A DNA stretch of 64,000 nt, from the NCBI GenBank assembly GCA_963555705.1, contig OY743169.1, positions 7,626,014-7,690,013 of the forward strand, given 5' to 3'. Positions 42,001 through 53,339 of this stretch are shown one piece after another. This stretch comes from Ligustrum vulgare. Its lineage: Eukaryota; Streptophyta; Magnoliopsida; Lamiales; Oleaceae. Each line of letters starts with the position of its first letter. Within the stretch, counting starts at the first letter, position 1. The notes beneath the pieces are model-generated. The model was given only the letters and a program-made list of their open reading frames with translations, did no database searches and was not told the origin of the DNA. The translations under genes and the position numbers were made by a program.

Positions 42001-42231
42001 GTGACTCAAGTGGAGGTGGGTGGGACTCAACAGATTGTGTGTAGGTATTGTTTAGGGTTTTATATTTAAAATTATATTAGTTTTAATTTAATATATAAGA
42101 TATAATTACTTTTATATTATATAATATAATATTTATTCATTATTCTTAACCACCTGATTTTTTTTTTTTAAAAAAAATAAGTTTGTTAGTTTTAGAAAGA
42201 GTAATCTTATAGGAGTTGTGTACTTTTTCCT
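42000..42231. mobile_element. Truncated end of the GTGACC Mutator-like family
   Basis: Contains GTGACTCAAGTGGAGGTGGG followed by an AT-rich block (GTTTTAATTTAATATATAAG, CACCTGATTTTTT, AAGTTTGTTAG, TTGTGTACTTTTTCC) that closely follows the right end of the element at 52440-56293. Only this end is present. Confidence 0.55.
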
Positions 42232-42522
42232 AAAAAACTAATCAAGGCCCACTAATAACCTAGCCCGTTCTTAATACTACCCAGATTCACAATGAAAACC
42301 ATCATTACCCACCATTTTTCAACACTAAAGAGAACCACGAAATGCCCACCAGTTGTCTCCATCTTCTCATAAAAAAAGCATTAATGATTTGCAAATTCAA
42401 TGCTACAAAATTCCCAAACCATCCGATAATAAACCAAAAAATGCTACAAACACTCGCATCTTTAATCTTACACAAGATTTCCCAAAAAAATTCTCCAAAT
42501 TTATGCTAATCCAAGGGTTATT

Positions 42523-43185
42523 TGATGAGATCTGAGAAAGTTAAACTTCGATGCACGTGCTGGTGGGACCCATGACAAGATTCGATGTCAGAAAGGTTAA
42601 AGATTCAAAACTAAACAAAGTGATTAAGTAAAAAAAAAAAAGAGTCAAAAATCAAGAGTGCTGAAATTTACACCACGCGACAACACGCAAGGAAATCCGC
42701 TCGCGAGCCAATTGAGCAATGGTTTGGCAGAATATTTGAGTTATTGTTCACGCGTGAATCACACGGTTATACCGGATGCGGATTTTGTGAATTTTCTTAA
42801 TTAGTTTCGAATTTCTTTTTGGCTTTTAGATTTGTACTATAAATTAAACTTTTTCTCAAACCCTAAGGAAAACTCGGTTGTTCATAAAGCTCCTTGAGAG
42901 AAGACACATTTGGGGAGATAAAAACTCTAGTTCCTTATCTTGTAATCTTACGAATTTCTTCAACTAATCTTGAGTATATTTATTCTTGTGTTTGTTGTTA
43001 ATTTTTTCACCACCTTGAAATTTGTTTGATCTTCATCTATTGGGCTAGGTTATTTAACTTTTGAATTTTGGTTGGGATAAACTTGGGTTAATGTGTTTCA
43101 TCACTTATTTTACCATTTTAGCTTTCTTGTATTTGATACAAAATTGTTGTGAAAATTTTTTGTACAAACACCAAAGGGGTTCGCA
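42523..43185 (+). repeat. 5' LTR of the decayed chromovirus
   Basis: 663 bp, matched by 47855-48519 with scattered differences, so older than the Tat element. Confidence 0.82.
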
Positions 43186-43190
43186 TAATT

Positions 43191-44180
43191 TGGTATCAAA
43201 ACTTGACTCTAAAATTGGTAAACTTATCTTTACATTCTTGTTCTTGTTATTCTTCATTCTACAATAAATAAATAATTAATTAAAAAAAATTGGGGTAAAT
43301 TTCATGTTCTTGAGCTTTGTTGAATTCCTACATAATGAGTATCTTGTTTGTTGTCACATTTGAGTTATTGGGGTTCTTAAATCTATCCACATTATATACA
43401 TTCAAGGTTATTTGAAGTTACTCACAAGGTGTTTGATAAATTGTAACAAAGAAAAATACTCTATTAATGCCTTGTTGGTCAACCCCCCTGTCTTGTTGAT
43501 TACTTGTGGTTGCTCATTTCTATAATTGAAATTTGTTTTTGACATCTTATTCTACATATCAATTGTTCCTTTGGGGTATAGCAAGCACATAAACTCCATT
43601 TGTTATTGAGTCCACTTGCTTTTAAATTCCTCTTGTTTGATTGTGGTATGCCCATGTATATTTCTTGATTCTCACATGTTGGGTATTATCATTGTTATCT
43701 TGTTTGAGAATTGTTGATGTTTACTTTAATCAAACAATTGAATTTCTACACAATCCAAAGTTTGCACACAAGGTGTTTGAGAAATGTCACAAAGAAACCT
43801 CCATTGACATAAGTTATCTTTCACTACACCCAAACTTTTTCCTTGATAGTTACTTGAGTTTTATCAATTTCATTTTGATCTTGTACTCTTAGAGCATTGT
43901 CACATAAGTATGTTTTTCACCTCTTGTGTTATAGCAAGCAAAGAAAATTCACTTGCTATTGTATCTACTTATTCTAAAATTCCTTTCTTCCTTGTTTATG
44001 GTTTTTAATTTCACAGGAATTAATTTTCTCGGTTTAGTTGATTACCTTCCTTGGAGAGTTTGAGAAAGAAAACTTTGAGTGAAAAAAGGCAAGAGTGGTG
44101 AGTTCATTATAGGGTAAAAGCCTAATTTGAGGGAAACACGAGTGAAAATATTTCTTGTGAGGACACTTTAACACTTGCAC
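43191..44180. other. Leader region of the decayed chromovirus
   Basis: Begins with the primer-site-like TGGTATCAAAAC. It contains two diverged copies of a block with CACAAGGTGTTTGA-AAATTGT-ACAAAGAAA (about 43390-43480 and 43765-43850) and no intact frame. Confidence 0.5.
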
Positions 44181-44183
44181 AAC

Positions 44184-44600
44184 ATGTTCATTTCCAACAC
44201 TCAAAGTGGGCAAAATTTCAATGCTCAAAGTCAAGACTTGAAGGAGTTGTTGCAAAATCTTTTAACCACTATGACTAAACAAATGGAGAAAATTGGGGGA
44301 AGGTTGGAAATTTAGGAACAAGAGGGGAGAGTGTAACAATTAGGAGTGATGGAGAAAGAAGGTAGAAGAAGAGTGAGGGATGAATTTGGGAACATTTTGT
44401 ACAGAGATGGGAGTAGGGAACAAAATGGAAGAATGGAAAGGAAAAATAGAACAGAAGTTAGGAGTAAATATGGGGCGTTTTGGGTAATGAAGGGGATTGT
44501 GAGCAAAATTGGAGAATGGGTAGAAGAGGAGGAGAATGGGTTGATAGGAGTGGAGATGGATGGATGAGAATATTGCTAATGTACAAGTGAAGAGTCCATC
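44184..44600 (+). pseudogene. Gag remnant of the decayed chromovirus
   Basis: Reads a short frame with TQSGQNFNAQSQDLKELLQN, then after stops a charged MERKNRTE-like stretch. The main gag domain and CCHC knuckle are not recognisable. Confidence 0.5.
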
Positions 44601-44603
44601 CAA

Positions 44604-45669
44604 GTGAAGAGTCCATCCTTTCATGGGAAGAGTGGTAGTAAGGAAGGAGGGCTGGAAAGAGTTGTGAGTCCACCAAATTCTTTCGCAAAGGCTAGTGGAG
44701 TGGAAAAATATGGAGAAAATATTTTCTACACTAGGTGCCTTGTGAATGATAAATCATATAGCCTCATGATAGATGGAGAGAGTTTCACTAATTTGATGAG
44801 TGCTAGTATGGTGAGAAAATTTTGATTACCGGTAATGATGCATCATAATCCTTATATATTGCAAAGGATTGGTGACTATGGGGAAGTGAGAGTGAGTGAA
44901 CAAGTTCTTCTTACCTTCAATATTGGAACCTATAGTGACCAAGTGTTATGTGATGTAGTTCCCATGCGCATTACTCAAATAATTTTTGGGAGGCATTGGC
45001 AAAGTGATAGGAGTGTGAAACATGATAAAAAGAAAAATCGGTATAACTTCCAATTGAGTGGAAAAAAAGGTTGTGCTTCTACCTTTGAGTTTGGGGGAAG
45101 TGCATAAAGATCAAATGAAGTTCAAAAAGGAGTTTGAGGAAGAAAGGAAAAATAGGAAATCAAAAGAAAATTCAATTGAGAAAATTGATGTGGAAACAAA
45201 AGTGAGGCCAAATGAAAAAGAGAGAGTTGGAGCCACGACCCTAGAAAAATGTGAGAACATGAGGGTTGGAGCCACTACTCCAGAAAAAGGAGATGTGGGA
45301 GAAGAGTTGATAGTTGGGGTTCCTACCTTAGAAAAAGGAGAGATGGTGAATTGTGCCATAAAAGAAATTGAGAGAAAAGATCACACAAAAATGTTCTTTG
45401 CACTTGATTATTCTAACAATTCCCTCCCTAGTTTGGTTACTTTTTTGTTGCAGAAAATTGTGAGACCGACTTATCAAAGCAACAAGGAACTCCAGCATGC
45501 CGATTGGAAGAAGTTCATGGAAACATTTTCCTATAACAAAAATTACAATCGAGGTAAAGAAAATGTGATAACTGATGCAATATCTAGGAGGTATGCTCTT
45601 AACATTTCTTTGAATGCAATAACTTATTGTGTTTTGAATATATTAGAGGATTGTATGACATTAATGTAG
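44604..45669 (+). pseudogene. Protease, linker and RNase H end of the decayed chromovirus
   Basis: Protease blocks FYTRCLV and LMIDGESFTNL, then in another frame VLCDVVPMRITQIIFGRHW, then a linker with three ATT-EKGE-type repeats. NNSLPSLVTFLLQ is followed directly by the last part of RNase H (ADWKKFMETFSY, GKENVITDAISRR). RT and most of RNase H are therefore missing. At least two frame changes occur. Confidence 0.75.
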
Positions 45670-46322
45670 ACTTAGCAAGTATATTCTTGGCTTGTGAAAA
45701 TGTTGTACTCGATAAATTTCATGGGCATGACGACTTCCTATTTTGTGAAAACAAGCACGACTTCCAATTTTGTGAAAACAACCTCGATGTGCCTATTTGT
45801 CCTATAGGGGAATTTCTAGTTTGGGAAGACCATAAGAGAGGTCTAATCGAACATTTTCATGTGAAAATGATTTTTCTTCTAACCTCCTTAGCTAACTCAT
45901 TTTGTCTTGAATATGTTAAGGGCATCATGCTAATATCCTAAAGTTGTTTAAGATTTATGAATCACGTGGTGAGCGAGATTTTGATAAATTCTACAAACAT
46001 GATGATTATTTATTTTGGGGAATTAGGTTGTTTGTTCCCAAATGTGCTATGCGGGAGTTGCAAGTAAGAGATGTACATGTTGAGTGCTTGATGGGACAAT
46101 TTGGAATCAAAGGGGCCTTATAGATCTTAAGTGGGCATTCTCATTGGCCTAAAATGGAAGTTGATGTTGCAAATTTTTATGTTTCTAGCAAATACCTCAC
46201 TTGCAATGGGGTCGAATCTAAGGTTTTACCTCGAGGCTCATACACACACTTGCACCTCTCTAGTAGACATTAGGTTACTAAGTCCATAAATTTTATATTG
46301 AGTTTACTTATATCAAAGAAAG
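45627..46322 (+). pseudogene. Integrase zinc-finger remnant
   Basis: Reads the spacer after RNase H and a degenerate H2C2 region (MRELQVRDVHVECLMGQFG, then a stop, then HSHWPKMEVDV and KYLTCNG). Several expected Cys/His are changed. Ends where the hAT element begins. Confidence 0.65.
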
Positions 46323-47134
46323 TAGGCATGTGCGTGGTTCCATATGGTTTTGGTTCCTAGGGAACTGAACCAAGAACCAAACCGGAACTGAACCGTTCAA
46401 TTCTTTTAGGTTTGGTTTTGGTTTTGGTTCCGATTCGTATTTCCTGAACTAAAATTATTAAACTTAAAAGCCATGGTAGATTCCGACTGATATGAGTGTA
46501 AGACGATAAGGTCATCAACCTTGATAAAAAATGTGAATACAACACTCAAAATCCTTGACATCAAAATATTCACCCCCTTCCAAACAGTAACGTATCTCCT
46601 CATCCACGTGTATGTGCTCCTTCTAACAATGCATCGATTTCTACTTGTAATTGTTCACCTTTTCAGGGAACAGTCACACAAGTCCAATAAATATTTGAAA
46701 ATAAGATAACAATTAATTGTAAGATGAAGAGTGAAAATTTATTGTTTGTTGATTCTTGAAGAACTGACGGCTGAAGGCTTGAAGCTGAATGACAGAACCG
46801 ATGAAAGAAAAATGATTTTTGATATATGGTTTTTGTTTATTACGTGTTTTGCTTATAGTTATTGAAATATTGAATGGGTTAATAGTTGTTGGGTAATTGA
46901 TATTGACTAATAGACCGGATAACATGTATTAAGATTCAGAATTGATGATTTTTTTATTTTTTTAAATTTATATTTTAAAAAAATAAAAAAATCGAGTTTT
47001 GTTTTGATTCTGGTTCTGAATCAAGAACTGGAACCTGGACTGGAACATGGTTCTTGATTTTTAGAACTAGAACCGTTTAAAATTTTAATAGAACCGAACC
47101 GAATAGTTGGTTCTGATTCTTTTGCCCAGGCCTA
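46323..47134. mobile_element. hAT-like non-autonomous element inside the integrase remnant
   Basis: Left end TAGGCATGTGCGTGG and right end, reversed, TAGGCCTGGGCAAAAG. Both subterminal regions are rich in GGTTCxGGTT / GAACCGAACC words in inverted arrangement. Integrase sequence stops at its left edge and resumes at its right edge (MSHLIASHE). The flanks, AAAGAAAG and an A-rich octamer, are only partly matched. Confidence 0.65.
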
Positions 47135-47854
47135 AAAAAAAAGAAAATTATACTATTTTTGTGAATGTTAGTTGGAATATTAAAATGTCACATTTGATTG
47201 CAAGTCATGAAATCAATAATACTATTAATATAATAAATCTTTTCTTGTGGGAAGTAGTTCATTTGCATGAAAGTGACCTAAAAAGTTGAGGAAAAGGTCT
47301 ACCTTTTGTTAAATTTTCTTGCAATAATATTGTTCATCTATTTCTCTTCAAAAAAAAAATATTGTTCACTCTATTAGCAAATTTTATCCGCTTGAAGTTG
47401 CTTATGAATCTAACATATTAACTCTTTTGAATTTAATGCATTTGTTTATTGATAAAAGAGTTAGTTTCGATGGAAATAAACGTGCAATGAAGATCGAGCT
47501 TCCATCTGGGGAGTGTGGTGAACAATGTATTTCCAACTCAAACCAAGGTCAAACGCGAGTTGTATTTGATCCGGGTAGTTGTATTTGCTATTCGGTGGGG
47601 GCAACGCCTACAAATTGATCTTACCCGGTGAGTATAAAATTCCAGTTACATTTATTGTGCTTGATTTTTCCCTTTTGTTGTAGGTACCGATTCGAGGTTG
47701 AATCATTCTCGAAAGAGAGGTGATGATGAGAGTCAGCAAGTCCAACTTCATTGCACGAACCCGTGGTCGACATTACAAGGTCTGAGGTCAAGGAACCTCA
47801 CGACAATGCATTCAAGCAAGATTTGAGGTCGAGTCCTTTTCAAGAGGGAGTGGA
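47135..47854 (+). pseudogene. Integrase core and C-terminal remnant
   Basis: Reads MSHLIASHEINN...FLWEVVHLHE, then after stops KFYPLEVAYESNILTLLNLM, VVFDPG and PGEYKIPVTF. It ends with the ESFSKER / PFQEG tail and a purine run before the 3' LTR. The catalytic DDE residues cannot be followed. Confidence 0.7.
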
Positions 47855-48519
47855 TGATGAGATCCGAGAAAGTAAAACCTCGATGCACGTGTGGTGGGAC
47901 CCATGACGAGATTCAATGCCAAAGAGGTTCAAGATTCGTGGATAAACAAAGTGATTAAGTTAAAAGAGGAACCAAGAATCGAGTTTGAGTAAAAAATCAA
48001 AAGTGCTGAAATTTACACCACGCGACCGCACGCGCCAATTAAGTAAGGGTTTGGCAGAAAGTTTGAGCTACTATTCACACGTGACCACGCGGTCGAGCAG
48101 TTATACTGGATGCGGATTTCTTGAATTTTATTAATTAGTTCTGAATTTCTTTTTGGCTTTTGGATTTATACTATAAATACCACTTTTTCTCAAACCCTAA
48201 GGATAATTTGGTTGTTCATGAAGTTCCTTGAGAGAAGACACATTTGGGGAGGAAAAAACCCTAGTTCCTTATCTTGTAATCTTAGGAATTTCTTCAACTA
48301 ATCTTGAGTATATTTATTCTTGTGTTTGTTGTTGATTTTTCTACCACCTTGAAATTTATTTGATCTTCATCCATTGGACTATGTTATCTAATATTTGAAT
48401 TTTGGTTGGCATAAACTTGGGTTAAAGTGTTTCATCACTCATTTTACCATTTTAGTTTTCTTGAATTTGATACAAAATTGTCGTGGGAGTTTTTTGTCCA
48501 AACACCAAAAAGGTTCGCA
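47855..48519 (+). repeat. 3' LTR of the decayed chromovirus
   Basis: 665 bp ending GGTTCGCA and flanked by TCATT. Preceded by CAAGAGGGAGTGGA, a likely polypurine tract. Confidence 0.82.
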
Positions 48520-48695
48520 TCATTGTTCCTGGCCATCATTTTTTTTAAATGTTGTCATCGTTTTTTCTTCCACACCCCGCACAAGATCAACTCAAATATA
48601 CATATATACTTTGATGTATGTGTATATATGTAAGCAAAGGTTTAAAAATCAACAGTAAGCAGAAGTTTGCACTATGATTTGTGACTAGTAAAATA

Positions 48696-50163
48696 CAGTG
48701 TCGGTCCTGGGAGTCGGTATAGCCTGAGGTGAATTACAAATTAAGCGCCCCTTGTAGTCGAAATGAGATAATTTTTCCTATAGGGTGGAGGCGGGAACTA
48801 AATTTTCCTCCGACCTAACTAACATAGAATTTCTTTATAAAATTATTCATTTATTTCAAATGTAATTGAATTAATTCCCATCAAAAAATTAATTATATTA
48901 ATCTCTAACATATAAGCCAACAAGGCTTTAGTCAATTGTCATATAAGCCAACAATGCCACAATCATTTTCAATTATCCAAATAATGAGCAAGGACAAACC
49001 ATTCCTTACCTGGCTAAGAATTAAAGCGAAGTCACGCAGCAACATGAATAAATAAAGTGTCAATCTCCACAATAATCTGTCATGACTTACCAATGACTCA
49101 CTTAAACACTACCCATCCTGGATTTTTAGAAACAAAAGTATTAATCCAACTAGTATAATCTAATTATTCAATCATTCTCAATTAACAACATAGCTAATCC
49201 TTTCAATTTCTTTTAGGACCCATTTCAAATAAATAATCTTTCATTTTTTGATCAACATCTTTTGAATTACAAGGATACTCCAGATTTGGAGGAAAACAAA
49301 CATTTTCATTTAAAACTTCACGTTGAACATTATATCTATCATTGTCCTCTAATTCTTTTTCACTAGCAGATTTAGTTAGTTCCCCTTTCCAACCTATTCA
49401 TCCAAATTGTTGTTATTGTTTACATTTTGTTGTTTATTAATCACTACATTCTCCACTATAATTATTGTTTCTTCCATACCTCTTTTTTGTTGCTACGAAA
49501 AATACTTATCAATCTCATCTGCTTGACTTTGAATCATGGCCTCTTCCTTTCGTTTCCATTTTCTTCTTTGAGCTCCAGACTCCTTCATTGTATTTTAACT
49601 GTCAAATATATTGTACATTTAATTATTAGCTTAAAAAATTTAACAAATTGACAAATAATAAAGATTAAAGAATTAAACTAGTAATTATTATCTTTTGAAA
49701 TTTGGAGAACGACGGACAAATCGCTTCACTAATTCAGTCCACTAATCAATTCACTAATTCCCAAAAAGAATTGATCGACTCAAAAAGGGGTAATTGATTA
49801 TTTGATTTATGGATAAAAATAATAAAACACGAATGGAACAAAAAAGATACTCGAACAAAATATAGGGCATAATTAATCCACTACTTTGATTTTCATTTCA
49901 GGCTGCGAAATGAAAAACGAATAGTTAAGATGAAGCAAAGTCACGATTAATCCATTCTAATTTGGTTTGAGCGTTTGATTGGTACATTTACTTTTGAGTT
50001 AGCCGTGTAGGAGGCATTGGGCCATTTCTAATTTCTTGGCCCAATGTTAAATAATTTTTTTGCTAATTTAGTAGTCTGTTATATATATATATATGAAATT
50101 CGCTCTCTTTAATCTGGTGCCCGAGATAGCCTCCTCTTCTGCCTCATGACAGGATTGGCTATG
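48696..50163 (-). mobile_element. hAT transposon relic with transposase N-terminus
   Basis: The left end CAGTGTCGGTCCTGGGAG with GCCTGAGG and the right end (reversed) AATCCTGTCATGAGGCAG resemble hAT ends of the kind that read CAGTG-CGG-CCTG-GAGGC. The flanks GTAAAATA and ATAAAATT match imperfectly. The interior is mostly deleted except for the start of a transposase on the minus strand. Confidence 0.6.
49200..49588 (-). pseudogene. hAT transposase N-terminal fragment (TTF/ZMYM1-like)
   Basis: From an ATG at 49588 the minus strand reads a short basic N-terminus, SGAQRRKWKRKEEAM, then DEIDKYFS and a stop. Further on, NLEYPCNSKDVDQKMKDYLF and EMGPKRN match the region before the TTF-type zinc finger of plant hAT transposases. 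The catalytic core and dimerisation domain are absent. Confidence 0.65.
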
Positions 50164-50235
50164 ATAAAATTTATATATATAATGTTTACAGAACTTTCTT
50201 GAGCAAAAAAATTATTTTTTTCATGCTTTGTAATA

Positions 50236-50412
50236 TAAAGGTTTATTTGGTAAAAGGTTAATTTTTTTTTTTTAAAAAACAAAGAATGCGATGTTTCATC
50301 GTTTTGAGGTAAAATATGAGGTTAAAAAGTAGTTTTGAAAGAAGTGTATGGTTGAAAAATGGTTTCTAAAAAATGTGTTATTTATAAACTTATTTATAAA
50401 CAAATTATTAAG
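50236..50412. mobile_element. MITE, TTTGGTAA family, copy 3
   Basis: Starts TTTATTTGGTAAAAGG. It carries TTTTGAGGTAAAA, GTATGGTTGAAAAATGG and TTATAAACTTATTTATAAAC like the other copies. The right end is eroded. Confidence 0.55.
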
Positions 50413-51037
50413 TAGGGGCAAAATAATTTGTGACTTATTAGTTGTGTAATTTGTGACTTAACACTTTCTGTGGGTTATGTGATTTTGACCTCGTGTAACT
50501 CCTAAATTTTGTGGTATGTAATTATGATCTATTTAATTCTTATCAGATTCATTAGATTGAAAATCGGTTTGACTCGAAAAAGGAAACAAATCAAGGATTA
50601 GAAGGTCGAATCGATTTCAGTTAAAAAATTAAAAATTATTCCAAGAATTACAATTTTTTTCTAAAAATAAGTCATTTTACAAAAAAACCACTATTTACTC
50701 ATTTGAAAAATAAAATCATATACAAAAGTAGCTTAAAACGAACAAAAAAGAATTTCAACAAAAAAAAAGTCAGATCCGGGTTTAAAAGCTGGATCGGTTC
50801 CCAATTTTCCTGATTGAATCGGGAAAAAATTCGATTTTCGATCGAGGTTTTAAAAGGCTGGTTTTAAGCCATGATCGGACCGATTTTTCGATCGATTTTT
50901 GATTTTCCCGATTGAACCGATTGATCCTATTCTATTTTCTAAACATTGATTGTTGAAAGTAATAATACATTGACAAATGCCACAATTTTGACTATATGAT
51001 TATTTCAATTTTTTCATAAATGTTTTCATTTTTAAGA

Positions 51038-51200
51038 CTATATTCTTTAACATAATTATTATCGTTTATAAATAACGCAATTTGTCAAACCTTTTTAATA
51101 ATATATATTTTCTCTTTCCATTTTTTAATCGCACATTTTACCTCAAAAAAATTAAATAAATAAATTTATATTTGCTACAATATTTACGAACATAGCTACA
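51038..51200. mobile_element. MITE, TTTGGTAA family, copy 4
   Basis: Opposite orientation: GTTTATAAATAACGCAATTT, CATTTTTTAATCGCACATTT, TACCTCAAAA and an AT-rich close. Ends approximate. Confidence 0.5.
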
Positions 51201-51765
51201 TTATATTCATAGTTATGGATTTTCCCTTCATTAAAATTTAGGAGTCTCCATAACTAGTGGATTTTTAAATATTTAATTAAAAAGAAAATTTTGAATCGAT
51301 TTTAAAGGATTTCGAGAGTGTGAATAAAAATAGAGCCCATAATATATAAGGAACTCCTTGATTTTAGGCTGATTTTAATAGATTTTGAGTCCATAAATAT
51401 TTCGTTTTCAATTAGGGTTCTTATTATATGAAAAAAAATAAAAGGTAGAATCTGGTCTTCCCTTTTTATTAAAAGTTGAATCGGTTTTTTATTTTTTATT
51501 TTTTTTCCTTTTTTGTTCTGAGCAGCTAAGAATTAAAATATTTAATGCATATTTTGTACACATTATAATGAATATGGTTTTTCATTTTTTGATTGAGATG
51601 ATATATAAATTGTCCTTGCTTGACTTTGTTTGGACGTTGTAAGTTTTATTTTTAGATTGAGATATTTTCATATCCCACAAATTGTCAATCCAATTACATG
51701 TGGGTGGAGGCTAGATTTTCATTTTCTTTCTGTGTTACTATTTTAAGCTAGGGTTATGTTACAGG

Positions 51766-51839
51766 AACCCCAACCTTGCCCCCTTACTCAGGGGACAAGT
51801 CCCCGCCCCCCATGTGAGTAAGGGGGCAAGGTTGGGGTT
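51766..51839. repeat. Perfect 25-bp inverted repeat with inner hairpin
   Basis: The arm at 51766-51790 (AACCCCAACCTTGCCCCCTT plus ACTCA) is perfectly complementary to 51815-51839. The 24-nt loop contains a second stem, GGGGAC-AA-GTCCCC. Very GC-rich for this region. Confidence 0.93.
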
Positions 51840-51847
51840 CAAATAGA

Positions 51848-52439
51848 ATTTTTCTTTAAGCTATGTGTTAGAGCATCTGCATTATATGCGTTAAATTTAG
51901 TTAGAGGTAGCAAATGGGTCGAGCGGCTAGCCAGTTCGGCTTGTCGAAGCTCGGCCCATGAGCCGCTCGGGTTCGTCTTGAGACGATCCTAAGCTAGGAC
52001 CGAGCTTGGGGTTTGAAACGACGAGCTGAGCTCGTTCCGAGCCGATCATATCCATGTGCCCACGAGCTCGTGGGCTCATTTATTTTTAGGACCAAAATAA
52101 TTTTTTTTTTTCTTGAAATTATAAAACAAAAAAAATATATATATATATAAGGGTGGCTCATGGACCAAGCTCGGCTCGTTGCCCACAAGCTAAAGGTCCA
52201 AGACAAACTTGGCCCTTGAGCAACGAGCCGAGCACGAGCTTGGCTCGTCCTTTAGACAAGCTGAGCTCGTAGGTTTAAGGGCAAAGCTGACTTGGCTCGG
52301 CTGTTGTCAGCACTAAATTTCCACATAAAAAAAATTAGATGATAAATGACACGTATACATGTTAAAATTAACTACTTATTATTGTCTAATGATTTAATTA
52401 TTAGTTGGGCCAAAAAATATGATAAATACTTATTTTTAA
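51848..52439. repeat. Unit 1 of a tandem duplication, left part
   Basis: Starts GAATTTTTCTTTAAGCTATG and contains GAGCATCTGCATT and a GC-rich AGCTCGGCCCATGAGCCGCT block. It is repeated at 56484-57058. The unit continues after the Mutator-like insertion at 56303. Confidence 0.85.
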
Positions 52440-52602
52440 GGGAAAATTACATGGAACCCTTTATTTAAAGATCACTTTGTAATAATAACATCATGAGATT
52501 ATATTTGTAAAAATCAGGTCCCAATTACTAATTAATATTTATTAATAGATATTTAATACCCAAATCAAACCCAAATATTTTCAAGATCATTTCAACGCAC
52601 AC

Positions 52603-52606
<4 letters not shown>

Positions 52607-52675
<69 letters not shown>
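52607..52675. repeat. (CT)n microsatellite
   Basis: About 34 uninterrupted CT units. The other Mutator-like copy has only a short CT-rich stretch here. Confidence 0.95.
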
Positions 52676-52677
<2 letters not shown>

Positions 52678-53335
52678 CTGATTTCATGTGATCCGGCCAC
52701 CACCATGCCGGAGCTGCTATACCCACCACCCACAAGACCGCGGGACATCCTTTCCCTAACATATGGCTGCTGCTAGATGGAACGACGTCGCTGCTCGTAG
52801 CAGTAGCGGCGCCGCTGCTTCGATTATTGCTGCGACGCCACTTCTTCTGATTATTCGCCGTCGCTGACTTTCATACATACAATTCTCAGTGGTGATGGTT
52901 TGTGTAACAGAGTGAGCCTCCTCAAGCTCCATCATCCTGTATTTCTTCTGGTTAGATCTTAGGTCGAAGGCTTCAACGCCGCCGCGTCGTGGTGAATGTG
53001 AGTGGTGTGGTGGTCGTTTTTTTTGTTATTGTTGTGGTTATGATTTTGGTGGTGAAAATGAAGGTGATAGTGGTGGTGGATTAACATGGGAAGGGGAGGG
53101 GGTGATGGTTCAGTGGCGGCGACTGTAGTGTTTGGGGTTCTATGACTTCTTAATACCCGCGGCGGGAGTAACGGGTAATATGAATCTGGTGCTTCTTCTG
53201 GCATCGGCGTGGAGGGGTGGCGACAGTAATTGGAAACATGAATTGGGAGCTTCTTCTAGTATCAACGTCGAGGGTTTGGGGAGGGGGAGAAGAAAGGGGT
53301 GGGGGTGAGGGGATGGGGTGGGGTGAGGGGATGGG
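52676..53335. other. GC-rich internal segment, possible captured sequence
   Basis: Contains CCACCACCATGCCGGAGC and GCTGCTGC / GTAGCAGTAGCGGC-type stretches, then GTGGTGGT and GGGG-rich sequence. Short frames on both strands have biased composition and no domain. Composition unlike the flanks could mean an old captured exon, but nothing is recognisable. Confidence 0.4.
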
Positions 53336-53339
53336 GTGA

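Larger units (their letters stand above)
42523..48519 (+). mobile_element. Decayed Ty3/gypsy chromovirus, 6.0 kb, with nested hAT
   Basis: LTRs of 663 and 665 bp start TGATGAGATC and end GGTTCGCA. Flanks TTATT and TCATT differ by one base. A TGGTATCAAAAC primer site follows the 5' LTR at 43191. Remnants in order are gag, protease (DGE in place of DGG/S), the linker with VGATTPEKGD repeats, the C-terminus of RNase H (KENVITDAISRRYAL), the integrase zinc finger, the integrase core interrupted by a hAT element, and a C-terminal PGEYK-like tail. Most of RT is deleted and frames are broken many times. It is related to the element at 36044 (same linker repeats, same tail) but has different LTRs. 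Confidence 0.85.

Noticed and set aside
42353..42535. 60-aa plus-strand ORF crossing the LTR boundary
   Set aside because: It crosses from flank into an LTR and has no motif.
52959..53204. His/Asn-rich 81-aa minus-strand ORF
   Set aside because: Low-complexity product of GTGGTG-rich DNA in a transposon interior.
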